In this document: one piece after another, positions 55,421 to 64,000 of the stretch | How positions within the stretch are numbered: position 1 is the first letter of the stretch | Layout: each line of letters begins with the position of its first letter | Source: Cystobacter ferrugineus | Lineage (GTDB): Bacteria; Myxococcota; Myxococcia; Myxococcales; Myxococcaceae | DNA: 64,000 nt | Assembly (NCBI RefSeq): GCF_001887355.1 | Contig: NZ_MPIN01000007.1 | Span: 208,888 to 272,887, forward strand | Direction: 5' to 3' | Made by a program: the position numbers and the translations under genes | The notes under the pieces: model-generated | Told to the model about the DNA's origin: nothing | The model's database searches: none | Seen by the model: the letters and a program-made list of their open reading frames with translations, nothing else

Positions 55421-56947
55421 TCCCTCCAGCGGCAGCACCCACAGCTCGGCGCCGTGGCCCGGCGTGTAGGCCGTGAAGTAGACGGCGGAACCGACGCGGG
55501 TGAAGTCGTGCGGATAGGAGAAGTCCTGACCGGGGGCGAGATCCTGGAGCTGTCGCGTGCCCGCCACCGTTCCGTCGCTCACCCAGGGCTCCAGGCCCTG
55601 TCCCTCGCCGATGTTGCTGTAGAGGATGCGCTCATCCAGGGTGAACAGCTCGCTCTGGAATTCATCCGACAGGCTCAAGGGCCGGGACACCTGCTGCGTC
55701 CCGTTCGCCGTTCCATCGGTCATCCAGAGCTGGACGTCCCGGGGCGCGGGTCCCGACGAGGAGATGTTCACGCTGAAGAAGAGCCGGCCGCCCGCCACGG
55801 TGGAGGTGCCGATGAGGGGATCCGAATCGGGTTGATCCGAGAAGGCATTGGGCAGTGTCGCCACGGGTCGCTCCTGCACCTCCCCCGTGCCGTCCACCGT
55901 CAGTGACGACAGGCGCAGGAGGTGATCCTCCGGCGTGGAGAGCGTGAGGAAGAGTTGGTTGCCCGGGCCCTCCATCAGGTTGGGAATGGGGCCCTCCGGG
56001 TCCGCGGACAACTCACGCACGCGCACCGTGCCCTCGCTGGTGCCGTCCGTGCGCCACAGCTCGCTGCCAAAGGAGGGCGTCGTGGTGGTGAAGAACACGG
56101 ACGTGCCCAGCTTCTGGAGGTGGGCCGGGTAGGCGCTGGCGGGGCCGGCCTGGATGTCCTTCACCAGCACCGTGCCCTCGCTCGTGCCGTCCGTCTTCCA
56201 CAACTCGGTGCCGTGCTCCGCGTCCGAGAGCACGAAGAAGAGGGTGTTGCCCACGAGCACCTGCGGGAAGCTCAGCGAGGAGTCCGGCCCCAGGTCGCGC
56301 ACGAGCACCGTGCCCGCGTCCGTGCCATCGCTCCTCCACAGCTCGCTGTGGCCGCTGTCCGTGCCGGGGATGTAACGGAAGAAGAGCAGGCTGCCGCCCA
56401 CGGCGGTGAGCTTGTAGGGCGCCGGGTCGCCGCCCGTGCCCGGCGTGAGTTCCTTCACCTGCCGCGTGCCGCCGGTGGTGCCGTCGGTGACCCAGAGCTC
56501 CGGGCCGTGCTCCGCGTCTCCCGCGACGAAGAAGAGCTGGGCGCCCAGCGGCGTCAGCTCCGTCACCAGGTCCGTGGTCGTATCCGCGAGCGCGGGAAAG
56601 TCCTTCACCCGTACGGTGCCCGCTTCGGTCCCATCACTCGCCCACAGGGCGTTGGTGCCGTCCTCGTAGTGGGCCGCGAAGAAGAGCCGTCCCTGGAAGT
56701 CCACCAGGCTCGAGGGGCCCGGGTCGGTCCGGGAGGGACGGTCGGAGGGCGGGAAGACATCCTTGACGAGATGCGCGGTGCCAAGCGTTGGACGGGCCGA
56801 TGGAACGCTGGTGCGGTCGCCTCCTCCCCCGGCGGGCACACCCGCGGGCGGAAGGCCGCTCTCCGGCGTGGGGTTCTCCGTGCCCACCCCACCTCCACAT
56901 CCCACCATCAGCGAGCAGAGCAGTACCGCGCTTCGCCACGCATCCAT
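55418..56947 (-). CDS. ELWxxDGT-repeat lipoprotein
   Basis: 509 aa with a lipoprotein signal (LLCSLMVGCGG). Seven copies of the ELWxxDGT motif (ALWASDGT, ELWVTDGT, ELWRSDGT, ELWKTDGT, ELWRTDGT, QLWMTDGT, EPWVSDGT) occur about every 50-70 residues, predicting a beta-propeller-like repeat protein on the cell surface. Such proteins are abundant in myxobacteria with unknown ligands. ATG 56947 is chosen over GTG 56959 because GAGG lies upstream. The following 193 nt to the LanB stop carry no gene. Confidence 0.85.
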   Translation of the reverse strand: MDAWRSAVLLCSLMVGCGGGVGTENPTPESGLPPAGVPAGGGGDRTSVPSARPTLGTAHLVKDVFPPSDRPSRTDPGPSSLVDFQGRLFFAAHYEDGTNALWASDGTEAGTVRVKDFPALADTTTDLVTELTPLGAQLFFVAGDAEHGPELWVTDGTTGGTRQVKELTPGTGGDPAPYKLTAVGGSLLFFRYIPGTDSGHSELWRSDGTDAGTVLVRDLGPDSSLSFPQVLVGNTLFFVLSDAEHGTELWKTDGTSEGTVLVKDIQAGPASAYPAHLQKLGTSVFFTTTTPSFGSELWRTDGTSEGTVRVRELSADPEGPIPNLMEGPGNQLFLTLSTPEDHLLRLSSLTVDGTGEVQERPVATLPNAFSDQPDSDPLIGTSTVAGGRLFFSVNISSSGPAPRDVQLWMTDGTANGTQQVSRPLSLSDEFQSELFTLDERILYSNIGEGQGLEPWVSDGTVAGTRQLQDLAPGQDFSYPHDFTRVGSAVYFTAYTPGHGAELWVLPLEG

Positions 56948-57140
56948 CCCCCACCTCACTTGTCCGGGTTGAGAGGAGAGGGTGGGCAGGGCGTGGCGAT
57001 CCGTCCAGTGGTGGTCAGCGAGAAACCCCGCCGCCGCATTCCCCTCGTGGAGGGGGTCTTCACTGCTCGTCCTCGGAGGAAGAGACCTCGCTGGGATGCA
57101 ACGTGGTCTCTTGAACAGACGGGCGCGGGAGGCTCGGGCT

Positions 57141-60100
57141 TCAACTCGCGGTGCTGAGGATCACGGCGGGCCGCTTCGGTGATGTCTGTCCTTGGCGGGC
57201 CCGCAGGGAGCCGTAGTGGCGGCAGAGATAGTCGTAGAGGACGAGCTCCTGGGCGCGAGCCGCGGAACGGGCCAGTCGGTTGACATTCATGTGCAGCAGG
57301 CTGCCCGCCAGATCGGCGAGCGGTACTCGCAGTCTTCCCGCTTCCGAGAGCGCTCGGAGCGCGGTGGTGATGGGCACCTGCCGCTCGGCTCTCCGGGCGA
57401 GCACCGCCAGGCCCTGGGCGAGCACTGGCTGTTGGACCTGGCGCGTGACGAGCAGTTGCTCGAGGCCGCGCCGCTCGTGGCGATAGCGCTCGCTCAACTG
57501 GTGCTCGGTGGCACGCTGGACGTGGAACTCGCGGCCGAAGCCCTCGCGCAGCGTGGTGGCCAGCCGCAGCTTCGCATCCAGGTCCATGCCCAGGTCCGTC
57601 AGCAGGTGGTCCATGCTGGCCAACATCAAGCGCCAGCGCGCCTCCGCGCCCTCGTCGCCCGGGAGCAGCTCCAACAACTGGAGTGCCGCCTCGCTGTCCA
57701 CCTGGAAGAGGCGCTCACACAGACGCATGCCCTCGGCGCCCCCATAGCGCTCCACCTCGCGCTCGTAGGTGTCGAGCTGCACCTTCCAGATGAGCCCGTC
57801 CCGGCGGGCTCGCGACAGCGCGCTCATCAATTCGTGCTGTACCTCCTGGAGCCGATCGGGCGCGCCGTGGAAGCGCAGCCGCAGGTGCCAGTCCGGGTCT
57901 GCGTAGCGGATGAAGAACCACCCGTCCGCCGCGGAGGAGCCCAGCGCGGCGCGCACGAGCGGCGCCACCAGCCCGGTCAGCAGCCGGTCCGCGGTGGCCG
58001 CGCCGGTGTAGAGCTTGGCGTACAGCCACTCCGAGCCGGGCAGGAAGCTGCGGGTGGGCATCTCGGGACGCGGCTCCTTCACCGGCATCCCGTGGAGCCG
58101 GCGGGGCTCGGCGGAGGCGGGGAGCGTGCGGCCGAAGGGCACCACCACCTCGTGGTGGAAGCGGCCCTCGGGGCCATGGGCGTACAGCTCCTCGGGCCGG
58201 GGGAACATCTCCACCAGCGTCACCCGGGGCCGGTCCTTGATGAGCTGCACCAGCGTGTCGACGCTCAGCACGTTGTCCAGGTCGATCGGCAGGAGCTGGT
58301 CGCCCTCCTCCAGCGCGATGAAGCGGGGCAGGCGGTGTTCGGCCCGGAGCGCCTGGAGGGCGGCGAAGCGCTGGGCGCCGGTGACCGCGCCGAGTCCCTC
58401 CAGCGTGTCGCGCCAGAAGTTCCACCGGGCGACGGACAGCACGAGCCGCCCGTGGGTGACGCGCGGCAGGAATCGGGCGTGGGCGAGCGGGCCCCAGCTC
58501 CACTGCAAGCCATTGCACTGGTGCTGGGTGGCCAGGGTGCACAGGAACCTGTACAGGCCCAGGCTCCGGGTCACGTAGTTGTGGGCGTTGGTCATCCGGG
58601 GGATGACCTCGCGCCCCAGCCGCCGCGAGCGCAGCACGATGCGACTGCCCTGGAGGGAGACGAGCAGATCGGACGCGTCGAGCTGCCGGTCATCGGGAGC
58701 GCCGGAGCGGCCCAGGTAGGTGAGCTCATGGTCGCGCAGTACCGGTCGGGCGATGATGTTGCCGACCCGGCCCTGGGGCAGGTGGACGATCTCCGCGTAC
58801 ACCACGTCCGGGTGGGACGACTCCTCGGCGCGCAGGTGCTCGCGCACCTTCTGGTGGAGCTGCTCGTCCCCCAGACAGAAGCGGCCCAGGGCGTTGGCAC
58901 CCGAGGGACCTCCTGCCGCGTGCATGCGCACCTGGAAGCGGCCCCGGGCGAGTGCCTCCTCGGACTCGGCCGCCACGGTGGCCATGGCCATGAAGGCGTC
59001 CGGCAGGGGCGCGCGGGACGGGTTCTCCAGGTGGGAGAGGTCCTCGTCGCTCAACTCCAGCACCTGGCTGCCCGTGCGCTGCACCTGCTCGAGCTTGTGC
59101 AGCAGCCGGGTCTCGCGTTCACCGAAGCTGGCGCGTGCTTCCTGGGGAGCACCCAGGGCCAGCCCCTCGAGCAGGGGAACGGCTTGCGCGCTCGGGGCGC
59201 GGGACGTCATGAAGCCGATGCCGGACTCCTCGTCCAGCACCTCCATCAGAGGCATCTCCCGGCCCTCGTAGCGCTGGCGGAACGCGTCGCGGAACGCCTC
59301 CAGTCCATCCTCCTCCGGGGGCGAGGGGTGGATGCGGTGCAGCAGCCGCACCCCCTTCTCCAGCTCGCGCAGCACCTCCTTGCCCAGCATGGCCTCGGGG
59401 GCGGGTTTGATGAGGTCCACCTGGAAGAGCCGCGGCAGCTCGACGGGAGCGGGCAGCTTCGCCAGCATGCGCGCCACGTCCAGGTAGCGCTCGCTCGACG
59501 CGCCGAGCCCCTCCCGGTCCAGGTACTCCAGACAGGATTGGACGGCGCCCAGCGTCTCGGTGAGGGACGTGGTGCCGGGAAGCTGGCGCAACTGGGAGAT
59601 GAGCTCGGGGAGCGCCTCGGGCCCGGTGACCGGGGGTTGCAGCTCGGACACGAGGAGCTGGCTGTCGATGAGCTCGTCGACGTAGCCCCTCGCCTCGTCG
59701 AGGCTGACGTCGGGGTCCATCTCCACGAGGAAGCGTGCCAGCTCCTCGGGCCGCGCGCCGTGGCGGGCCCGGGCGAGCGCGGCCTCGAGGTACTCGGTCG
59801 GCTCGACCATCACGAGGTGGTAGGCGCGCTGGCGTGCCGCGAGGCGGCTCTCGGCGTAGCGAAGCTGGTTGCTGGCGCGGTAGAGGCTGGTGCTGGGCCG
59901 GTGGGGGATGTGGGGGCGCAGCCCGGGCGAGCGGGAGAACGCCTCCGCGAGCAGGCACGCGTAGTCCATGTCCAGGCGGGTGTGGCGCTGGTAGCGCGCG
60001 CGGGGGCCGGTGCGCAGCCGGGTGCGCTCGCCCAGCTCGCCCACGGAGTAGCCCGCGAAGAGGCCGAAGGGCGTGGGCCGGCCGGCCATGCGCGACAGGT

Positions 60101-60434
60101 AGCGCACGAGGCTCCGCTCCAGCTTCTCTCCCTGCTCGCTCTCGGGAACTCGCTCCCACTGCTCCAGGTGATCGTGGAAGCCGGGGGAGGCCACGAAGAG
60201 CGCCTCGCGCACCTCGGGCCGGCGCACCAGCTCCGCCAGGCGCGCGCGCAGCGTGGCGCGATCACGTTGGAGCGCGGCCTCCAGGGGTTGGCCCGGCGGA
60301 AGGCGGGGGGCCTCCAGCCCCTGTCCCCAGGTGTCCAGCTCATCGAAGGGGAGCAGGGGCGTGCGGAGCACGAAGAACCCGGAGGGGGCGAAGGGGAACT
60401 CCCGCGGCGTGTTCTCGGTCTGTGTGGTTTTCAT
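57141..60434 (-). CDS. Lanthipeptide dehydratase (full-length LanB)
   Basis: 1097 aa. Residues ~30-680 are the glutamylation domain (Lant_dehydr_N; FLFAGYSVGELGERTRLR-type and YRASNQLRYAESRLA), and the last ~300 residues are the elimination domain with the conserved WFFIRYADPDWHLRLRFHG. LanB glutamylates Ser/Thr of a precursor using Glu-tRNA and eliminates Glu to give dehydroamino acids. ATG 60434 is 15 nt after the LanC stop, so both are in one leftward operon. No ribosome site is obvious; coupling is likely. Confidence 0.9.
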   Translation of the reverse strand: MKTTQTENTPREFPFAPSGFFVLRTPLLPFDELDTWGQGLEAPRLPPGQPLEAALQRDRATLRARLAELVRRPEVREALFVASPGFHDHLEQWERVPESEQGEKLERSLVRYLSRMAGRPTPFGLFAGYSVGELGERTRLRTGPRARYQRHTRLDMDYACLLAEAFSRSPGLRPHIPHRPSTSLYRASNQLRYAESRLAARQRAYHLVMVEPTEYLEAALARARHGARPEELARFLVEMDPDVSLDEARGYVDELIDSQLLVSELQPPVTGPEALPELISQLRQLPGTTSLTETLGAVQSCLEYLDREGLGASSERYLDVARMLAKLPAPVELPRLFQVDLIKPAPEAMLGKEVLRELEKGVRLLHRIHPSPPEEDGLEAFRDAFRQRYEGREMPLMEVLDEESGIGFMTSRAPSAQAVPLLEGLALGAPQEARASFGERETRLLHKLEQVQRTGSQVLELSDEDLSHLENPSRAPLPDAFMAMATVAAESEEALARGRFQVRMHAAGGPSGANALGRFCLGDEQLHQKVREHLRAEESSHPDVVYAEIVHLPQGRVGNIIARPVLRDHELTYLGRSGAPDDRQLDASDLLVSLQGSRIVLRSRRLGREVIPRMTNAHNYVTRSLGLYRFLCTLATQHQCNGLQWSWGPLAHARFLPRVTHGRLVLSVARWNFWRDTLEGLGAVTGAQRFAALQALRAEHRLPRFIALEEGDQLLPIDLDNVLSVDTLVQLIKDRPRVTLVEMFPRPEELYAHGPEGRFHHEVVVPFGRTLPASAEPRRLHGMPVKEPRPEMPTRSFLPGSEWLYAKLYTGAATADRLLTGLVAPLVRAALGSSAADGWFFIRYADPDWHLRLRFHGAPDRLQEVQHELMSALSRARRDGLIWKVQLDTYEREVERYGGAEGMRLCERLFQVDSEAALQLLELLPGDEGAEARWRLMLASMDHLLTDLGMDLDAKLRLATTLREGFGREFHVQRATEHQLSERYRHERRGLEQLLVTRQVQQPVLAQGLAVLARRAERQVPITTALRALSEAGRLRVPLADLAGSLLHMNVNRLARSAARAQELVLYDYLCRHYGSLRARQGQTSPKRPAVILSTAS

Positions 60435-60448
60435 GGGAGCGGGCCGGA

Positions 60449-61693
60449 TCAAGCGGGGATGGAAGCCATCAACATGCCGTCCCACGTCGGGGTGTGGGGC
60501 TGGGCGGCGGCGAGCAGGGCGAGCGCGGTGCCGGTGACGCCATTGAGCAGGCTCTTGTCGGCGATCCAGCCCGTGTCCTCGTTCTTGCCGGTGGGAGAGG
60601 ACCAGAAGACGAAGCCGGCCACGCCCTCGCCGGGGCGGCGCATGCGCAGCGTGCGGGTGAACCACGCGGTGGCGGCTTCCTTGAACGTGGCGTCTCCCGA
60701 CACCTGGTAGAGCCGGTTGTAGATGTGGCCGAGACCGGCGGAGCCATGGCAGAGGCCCGCGTCGCGCACGCCGGACTCCTCCTCGGGGCGCAGGGCGGCC
60801 TCGCGTGCGATGGCCAGTGCCTCGCGCTCGAGCTGCGGGTCCCCGAGTGCCTGGGCGGTGACGGCGAGGCACAGGACGACGCCGGGGTCGCCGTAGCACC
60901 AGGCCGAGCGGCAGGGCGTCACGTCCAAGCCCGGCGCCACGGCCGAGGGAAAGCGCGCGCCGGGGCTGTCCGGGAGAGCGTTGGCGAGCAGCCAGCGCGC
61001 GCCCCCCTGGGCGAGCTCACGCGCCTTCTTCTCCGCCACGCCCGCGCGGGCGATGAGTGCGAGCAGGGCGACGACGGCGGGCACGCCGTGCGCGGCGCCG
61101 AGGTTGAAATAGCCCTCGGTGTACATGGCGCGCTGGTGGGGTGGCAGGTGATGAGGGGGCGTCCACCAGGACAGGCCCGGTCCCGCGCGGGTGGAGCGCT
61201 CCTCCAGCCGCGCGACGATGGCTTCCAGGCACTGGACGGCGAGGGGGCGCGGCAGGCGCTCCAGCGCGTAGACGCCCAGGCCCACGAGGCCACGGATGAG
61301 ATCGTAATCCGCGCTCCACGGCTGCCGGGAGATGAGGTCGAGCAGCACCTCGTCGATCTCGTCCATGTCCTCGAGCCCGTGGAGCCCGAGGGTGCCGAGC
61401 CGCTCGATGGACCAGGCGATTCCGGCGAAGCCTCCGTAGAGCCAGGGCATCAGGGGCTTCTCCTCGAGGGCCAGCGCCGCCTGGTGGATGAGCCGCTCCG
61501 CGTGGCCGCCATGGCCGAGCTGGGGCCGGCCCCGCTGCAGCTCGGCGAAGAGGAAGGCGCGTCCGGCCAGTCCCCCCGAGAGCGAGGGCTCATCCAATCC
61601 CTGCCCGAGCAGGAGCACCTCGGCGATCTCATCCACGGTCTGGAGTGCTCGTTCCCTCAGCTCGCCGTCCAGCAGTGTCGTCCAGTTCTTCAT
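60449..61693 (-). CDS. Lanthionine synthetase C-like cyclase (LanC)
   Basis: 414 aa alpha/alpha toroid. The zinc ligands are present: Cys266 in WCYGDPG and Cys315-His316 in LCHGSAGLGHI. GG repeats typical of the family are visible (GGLAGRAFL, GGFAGIAW, GAAHGVPAV). LanC adds Cys thiols to dehydroamino acids made by LanB to form (methyl)lanthionine rings. GGGGGGCAAGCC precedes ATG 61693. First gene of the leftward lanCB unit. Confidence 0.9.
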   Translation of the reverse strand: MKNWTTLLDGELRERALQTVDEIAEVLLLGQGLDEPSLSGGLAGRAFLFAELQRGRPQLGHGGHAERLIHQAALALEEKPLMPWLYGGFAGIAWSIERLGTLGLHGLEDMDEIDEVLLDLISRQPWSADYDLIRGLVGLGVYALERLPRPLAVQCLEAIVARLEERSTRAGPGLSWWTPPHHLPPHQRAMYTEGYFNLGAAHGVPAVVALLALIARAGVAEKKARELAQGGARWLLANALPDSPGARFPSAVAPGLDVTPCRSAWCYGDPGVVLCLAVTAQALGDPQLEREALAIAREAALRPEEESGVRDAGLCHGSAGLGHIYNRLYQVSGDATFKEAATAWFTRTLRMRRPGEGVAGFVFWSSPTGKNEDTGWIADKSLLNGVTGTALALLAAAQPHTPTWDGMLMASIPA

Positions 61694-61955
61694 GGCTTGC
61701 CCCCCGCCCCGATGTGTTGGGTGTTCGTGCTCTGGAATACGGCGATACCAGCCGCTCTCACGTCTTTCTCAGGATTAACGGTTCTCTTCCCATAGGGAAA
61801 TGCGCTCGGGGGGCAGGTCATTGTCCCCGCGGCGACACCCCGGGCGGCAGCGTTGCCACCGCGACATCTCCTCGCACGTTCCGGCGCGGACGATGACGCG
61901 TCTGGGATTTTTTTCTGATAAGGATTGTCCTGTTCTTCTTGACCGGGGGGTCTTC
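61694..61955. promoter_or_regulatory. Divergent promoter region of the RiPP locus
   Basis: 262-nt gap between lanC (-) and the HlyD-like gene (+). It contains T/A-rich stretches unusual here (TTTTTTTCTGATAAGGATTG near 61908-61927; CTTTCTCAGGATTAACGG near 61764-61781) that could hold promoters for both directions. I saw no convincing precursor-peptide ORF on either strand. Confidence 0.4.
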
Positions 61956-62537
61956 ATGGAGAATCCCAATCAGATTTTCCGAAGAGAGGCCGTGGAGTCT
62001 CGAGGCGCGGGGACCCAGGAGGAGGGGGCGCCGCTGCGTCTGTCACCCGCCTGGATGCCCTGGGCGTTCTGGCTCCTGCTGGTGGTGGTGTTGTTCTACG
62101 GGGCGCTGGGGGTGTTCGGCCGCATGTCGGAATACGCGAGCGGTCCCGCGGTGGTGCGGCTCGGCGAGGGGGGGCCGGTGGAGATCCTCGCGGCGTTGCC
62201 AGGGAACTACCGGCCGTTGTTGGCCCAGGGCATGACCATGCGCTTGGAGTTGCAGGGCTTCGCCCATCAGTACCAGGAGCTGCGCATCGAGGAGCTGGGT
62301 GGGGTGCTGCTGGAGCCGGGCGAACTGCGCGAGTCGCTGGGCGTGGGGCTCGCGGAGCGCCTGGTGGCGGCGGCCCCGGTGGTGGTGGTGCGGGCCCGGG
62401 CCCCCTCCGGCTTCTTCGAGGCCGAGGGAGGGCGGCTGCCGTATTTCAATGGCATGCGGGGCACGGTGTCGGTGCGAGTGAGATCCGAGCGCATCGCGGC
62501 GAGGTTGATTCCTGGACTGAAGCAGCTCCTTCCCTGA
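61956..62537 (+). CDS. Short HlyD-like membrane fusion protein
   Basis: 193 aa. It starts like the bacteriocin-export adaptors (NPNQIFRREAVESR), has one transmembrane helix (about residues 35-55), then SEYASGPAVVRL, and jumps directly to the C-terminal beta-domain (LPGNYRPLLAQGMTMRLELQG, YFNGMRGTVSVRV). The lipoyl and coiled-coil hairpin segments of ordinary ~400-aa HlyD proteins are absent. ATG 61956 is chosen since matches begin there. It probably works with the ABC transporter 42 nt downstream. Confidence 0.75.
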   Translation: MENPNQIFRREAVESRGAGTQEEGAPLRLSPAWMPWAFWLLLVVVLFYGALGVFGRMSEYASGPAVVRLGEGGPVEILAALPGNYRPLLAQGMTMRLELQGFAHQYQELRIEELGGVLLEPGELRESLGVGLAERLVAAAPVVVVRARAPSGFFEAEGGRLPYFNGMRGTVSVRVRSERIAARLIPGLKQLLP

Positions 62538-62579
62538 AGCCCTGTCGTTCCTCCTCCTCCTCATTCCAGACACGGCGCC

Positions 62580-64000
62580 ATGTCCAGCTCGCTCGACTCC
62601 TTGATGAACCGCTTCCCCGCGTTGTCCCGGTTGGGCCTCTCCGGCCTCCCCAGGCGCATTCCCTTCCTGCAGCAGTTGGATGCCAATGATTGCGGCGCCG
62701 CGTGCCTCGCCATGGTGCTCGCCTGGCAGGGCAAGGGGGTGCTCCTGCACGAGGTGCGCGAGGTGCTGGGCACCGGACGGGATGGCGCCACGGCCTTGCA
62801 GGTGCTCGGCGCCGCCCGCCACTACGGGCTGAGCGGCCGTGGGGTGTCCCTGGAGGTGGAGGACCTCGAATACCTTCCTCCGGGCTCCATCCTCCATTGG
62901 GAGTTCCGGCACTTCGTCGTCTTCGAGCGCGTGGTCCGTGGCGGCGTGGACCTGGTGGACCCCGCCCTGGGCCGCAGGCGGGTGTCGATGGAGCAGGTGC
63001 GCCGCGCGTTCACCGGCGTGGCGCTCGTGCTCGAGCCCGGCGAGGCGTTCGTGAAGGAAGCGGGCGCGCCGCGGCCCTTCGTCCGCCACCTGAAGCAACT
63101 GCTCCTCCAGTCCGGACTGCTCTCGCGCATCCTCGTCACCTCGGTGCTGGTGCAGTTCTTCGCCCTGGGGCTGCCAGTGCTCACGGGCGCCCTCACGGAC
63201 CGGGTGGTGCCCCATGGGGACGTGCAATTGCTGCTCGTGCTGGGTGTGGCCATGGGCTCGCTCGTCTGCTTCCAGTTCCTCGCCTCCCTGGTGCGCTCCT
63301 TCCTGCTCCTGCGCCTGCGCACGGAGCTGGACGCGCGCATGACACTCGGCTTCGTGGAGCACCTGGTGGAGCTGCCCTATGCGTTCTTCCAGCGGCGCTC
63401 CCCGGGCGATTTGATGAACCGCCTCAACAGCAACGGCACCATCCGCGAGATGCTCACCTCGGGCGCGCTGTCGGGGGTGCTCGACGGCTCGCTGGTGATG
63501 CTCTACCTGGGGGTGCTGGTCCTCGCGAGCGGGCCCCTGACGCTGCTGGTGCTGGGGCTGGGCGCGCTCCAGGTGGGGGTGTTCCTCTGGTCGCGCCGGC
63601 GGCAGGCGGAGTTGATGTCACTCGGTCTGGAGGCCGAGGGCAGGTCTCACGCCTATCAGGTGGAGTTCCTCACCGGCATGCAGAACCTCAAGGCCATGGG
63701 CGGCGAGCACCGGGCGATGGATCGCTGGTCGGGCCTGTTCGTGGACGTGCTCAACCTCTCAATCGCCCGCGGCAGGCTGACGGGCGTGACGGACTCGCTG
63801 CTGAGCGCCCTGCGCCTGGCCGCGCCGCTGCTCATCCTGTGTTTTGGCGCCTGGCAGGTGCTCGAGGGCGCGCTCACCCTGGGTGGCATGCTGGCGCTCA
63901 ACGCGGTGGCCATGGGCTTTCTCGGGCCGTTGTCCAACCTCATCTCCACGCTGATGCAGATGCAGCTACTCGGGACCTACCTCGAGCGCATCCACGACGT
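62580..64000 (+). CDS. C39-peptidase ABC exporter (3' end beyond window)
   Basis: At least 473 aa visible. N-terminal C39 protease domain with Cys38 (QQLDANDCGAACLAM), His111 (HFVVFE) and Asp127 (LVDPALG), which would cleave a double-Gly-type leader during export. Residues ~165 onward are the ABC transmembrane domain (RTELDARMTLGFVEHLVELP, FFQRRSPGDLMNRLNSN). The nucleotide-binding domain lies beyond the window. ATG 62580; the reading frame stays open to the last base. Partner of the HlyD-like protein in exporting the predicted lanthipeptide. Confidence 0.88.
   Translation, partial: MSSSLDSLMNRFPALSRLGLSGLPRRIPFLQQLDANDCGAACLAMVLAWQGKGVLLHEVREVLGTGRDGATALQVLGAARHYGLSGRGVSLEVEDLEYLPPGSILHWEFRHFVVFERVVRGGVDLVDPALGRRRVSMEQVRRAFTGVALVLEPGEAFVKEAGAPRPFVRHLKQLLLQSGLLSRILVTSVLVQFFALGLPVLTGALTDRVVPHGDVQLLLVLGVAMGSLVCFQFLASLVRSFLLLRLRTELDARMTLGFVEHLVELPYAFFQRRSPGDLMNRLNSNGTIREMLTSGALSGVLDGSLVMLYLGVLVLASGPLTLLVLGLGALQVGVFLWSRRRQAELMSLGLEAEGRSHAYQVEFLTGMQNLKAMGGEHRAMDRWSGLFVDVLNLSIARGRLTGVTDSLLSALRLAAPLLILCFGAWQVLEGALTLGGMLALNAVAMGFLGPLSNLISTLMQMQLLGTYLERIHD

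Noticed and set aside
56956-57144. 62-residue ORF starting TTG at the LanB stop, considered as a lanthipeptide precursor
   Set aside because: Only two Cys, highly basic, no double-Gly leader, no ribosome site; overlap with the LanB stop looks accidental.
57192-60710. 1172-residue open frame on the + strand opposite the LanB gene
   Set aside because: Shadow of LanB; no motifs, and composition is typical of antisense GC-rich frames.
61775-61969. 64-residue - strand ORF in the lanC/HlyD gap, considered as a precursor peptide
   Set aside because: It overlaps the start of the HlyD-like gene, is Arg-rich, and has no leader/core structure.

Overview
This window is high-GC bacterial chromosome with dense genes on both strands. 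It most resembles a myxobacterium (Myxococcota, probably suborder Cystobacterineae). The signs are strong G/C bias at third codon positions, many small lipoproteins, ELWxxDGT-repeat and DUF4832/DUF4874 secreted proteins, a kinase-like fragment with a Cys-rich tail, and an orphan type VI secretion effector cassette. No rRNA, tRNA or CRISPR array was seen.

Left half (0-28.5 kb) is mostly conserved core. It holds a B12-type radical SAM protein, DUF4920 and DUF2752 proteins, plsY, a THUMP-type RNA methyltransferase, a divergent IclR regulator / Bcr-CflA efflux pair, ftsK with an unusual acidic insert in its motor, and gatCAB (with GatA catalytic residues K79/S154/S178). It continues with an MpaB-like oxygenase, a 2-oxoglutarate oxygenase and the run rplU-rpmA-obgE-trmH-lolA-lipoprotein. 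A leftward operon rnj-yajQ-CBM9-like-rimO follows. The Obg GTPase carries a histone-H1-like KKAP-repeat tail.

Middle (28.5-47.3 kb) is accessory. It contains a two-gene module (OLD/ABC-type ATPase plus PD-(D/E)XK-like protein, overlapping by 4 nt) that looks like an uncharacterised defence system. It also contains an SDR, methyltransferase, truncated kinase-like protein, GspG-like orphan, MsrA, several lipoproteins, an AlkB-like dioxygenase, a coiled-coil/PD-(D/E)XK protein, DUF4112, a secreted DUF4832-type protein, a zinc alcohol dehydrogenase with an SRPBCC partner, a porin and a ferritin-like protein.

Island (47.3-54.8 kb) starts at a 142-bp MITE-like element with 20-bp terminal inverted repeats and a TTA duplication. 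The MITE abuts a decayed DUF2169 gene. Then come PAAR-like DUF4150, DUF6484, a TIGR02270 HEAT-like protein, a ketosynthase-fold protein without a visible catalytic Cys motif, an AHH nuclease toxin, Imm11-like and Imm49-like immunity proteins, and another decayed gene. I read this as an orphan type VI secretion effector-immunity cassette.

Right end (54.9-64 kb) holds a lipoprotein, an ELWxxDGT-repeat lipoprotein and a lanthipeptide-type RiPP locus. A full-length LanB dehydratase and LanC cyclase run leftward. A short HlyD-like adaptor and a C39-peptidase ABC transporter (cut by the window end) run rightward. No convincing precursor peptide lies inside the window, so it is expected beyond 64 kb or elsewhere.
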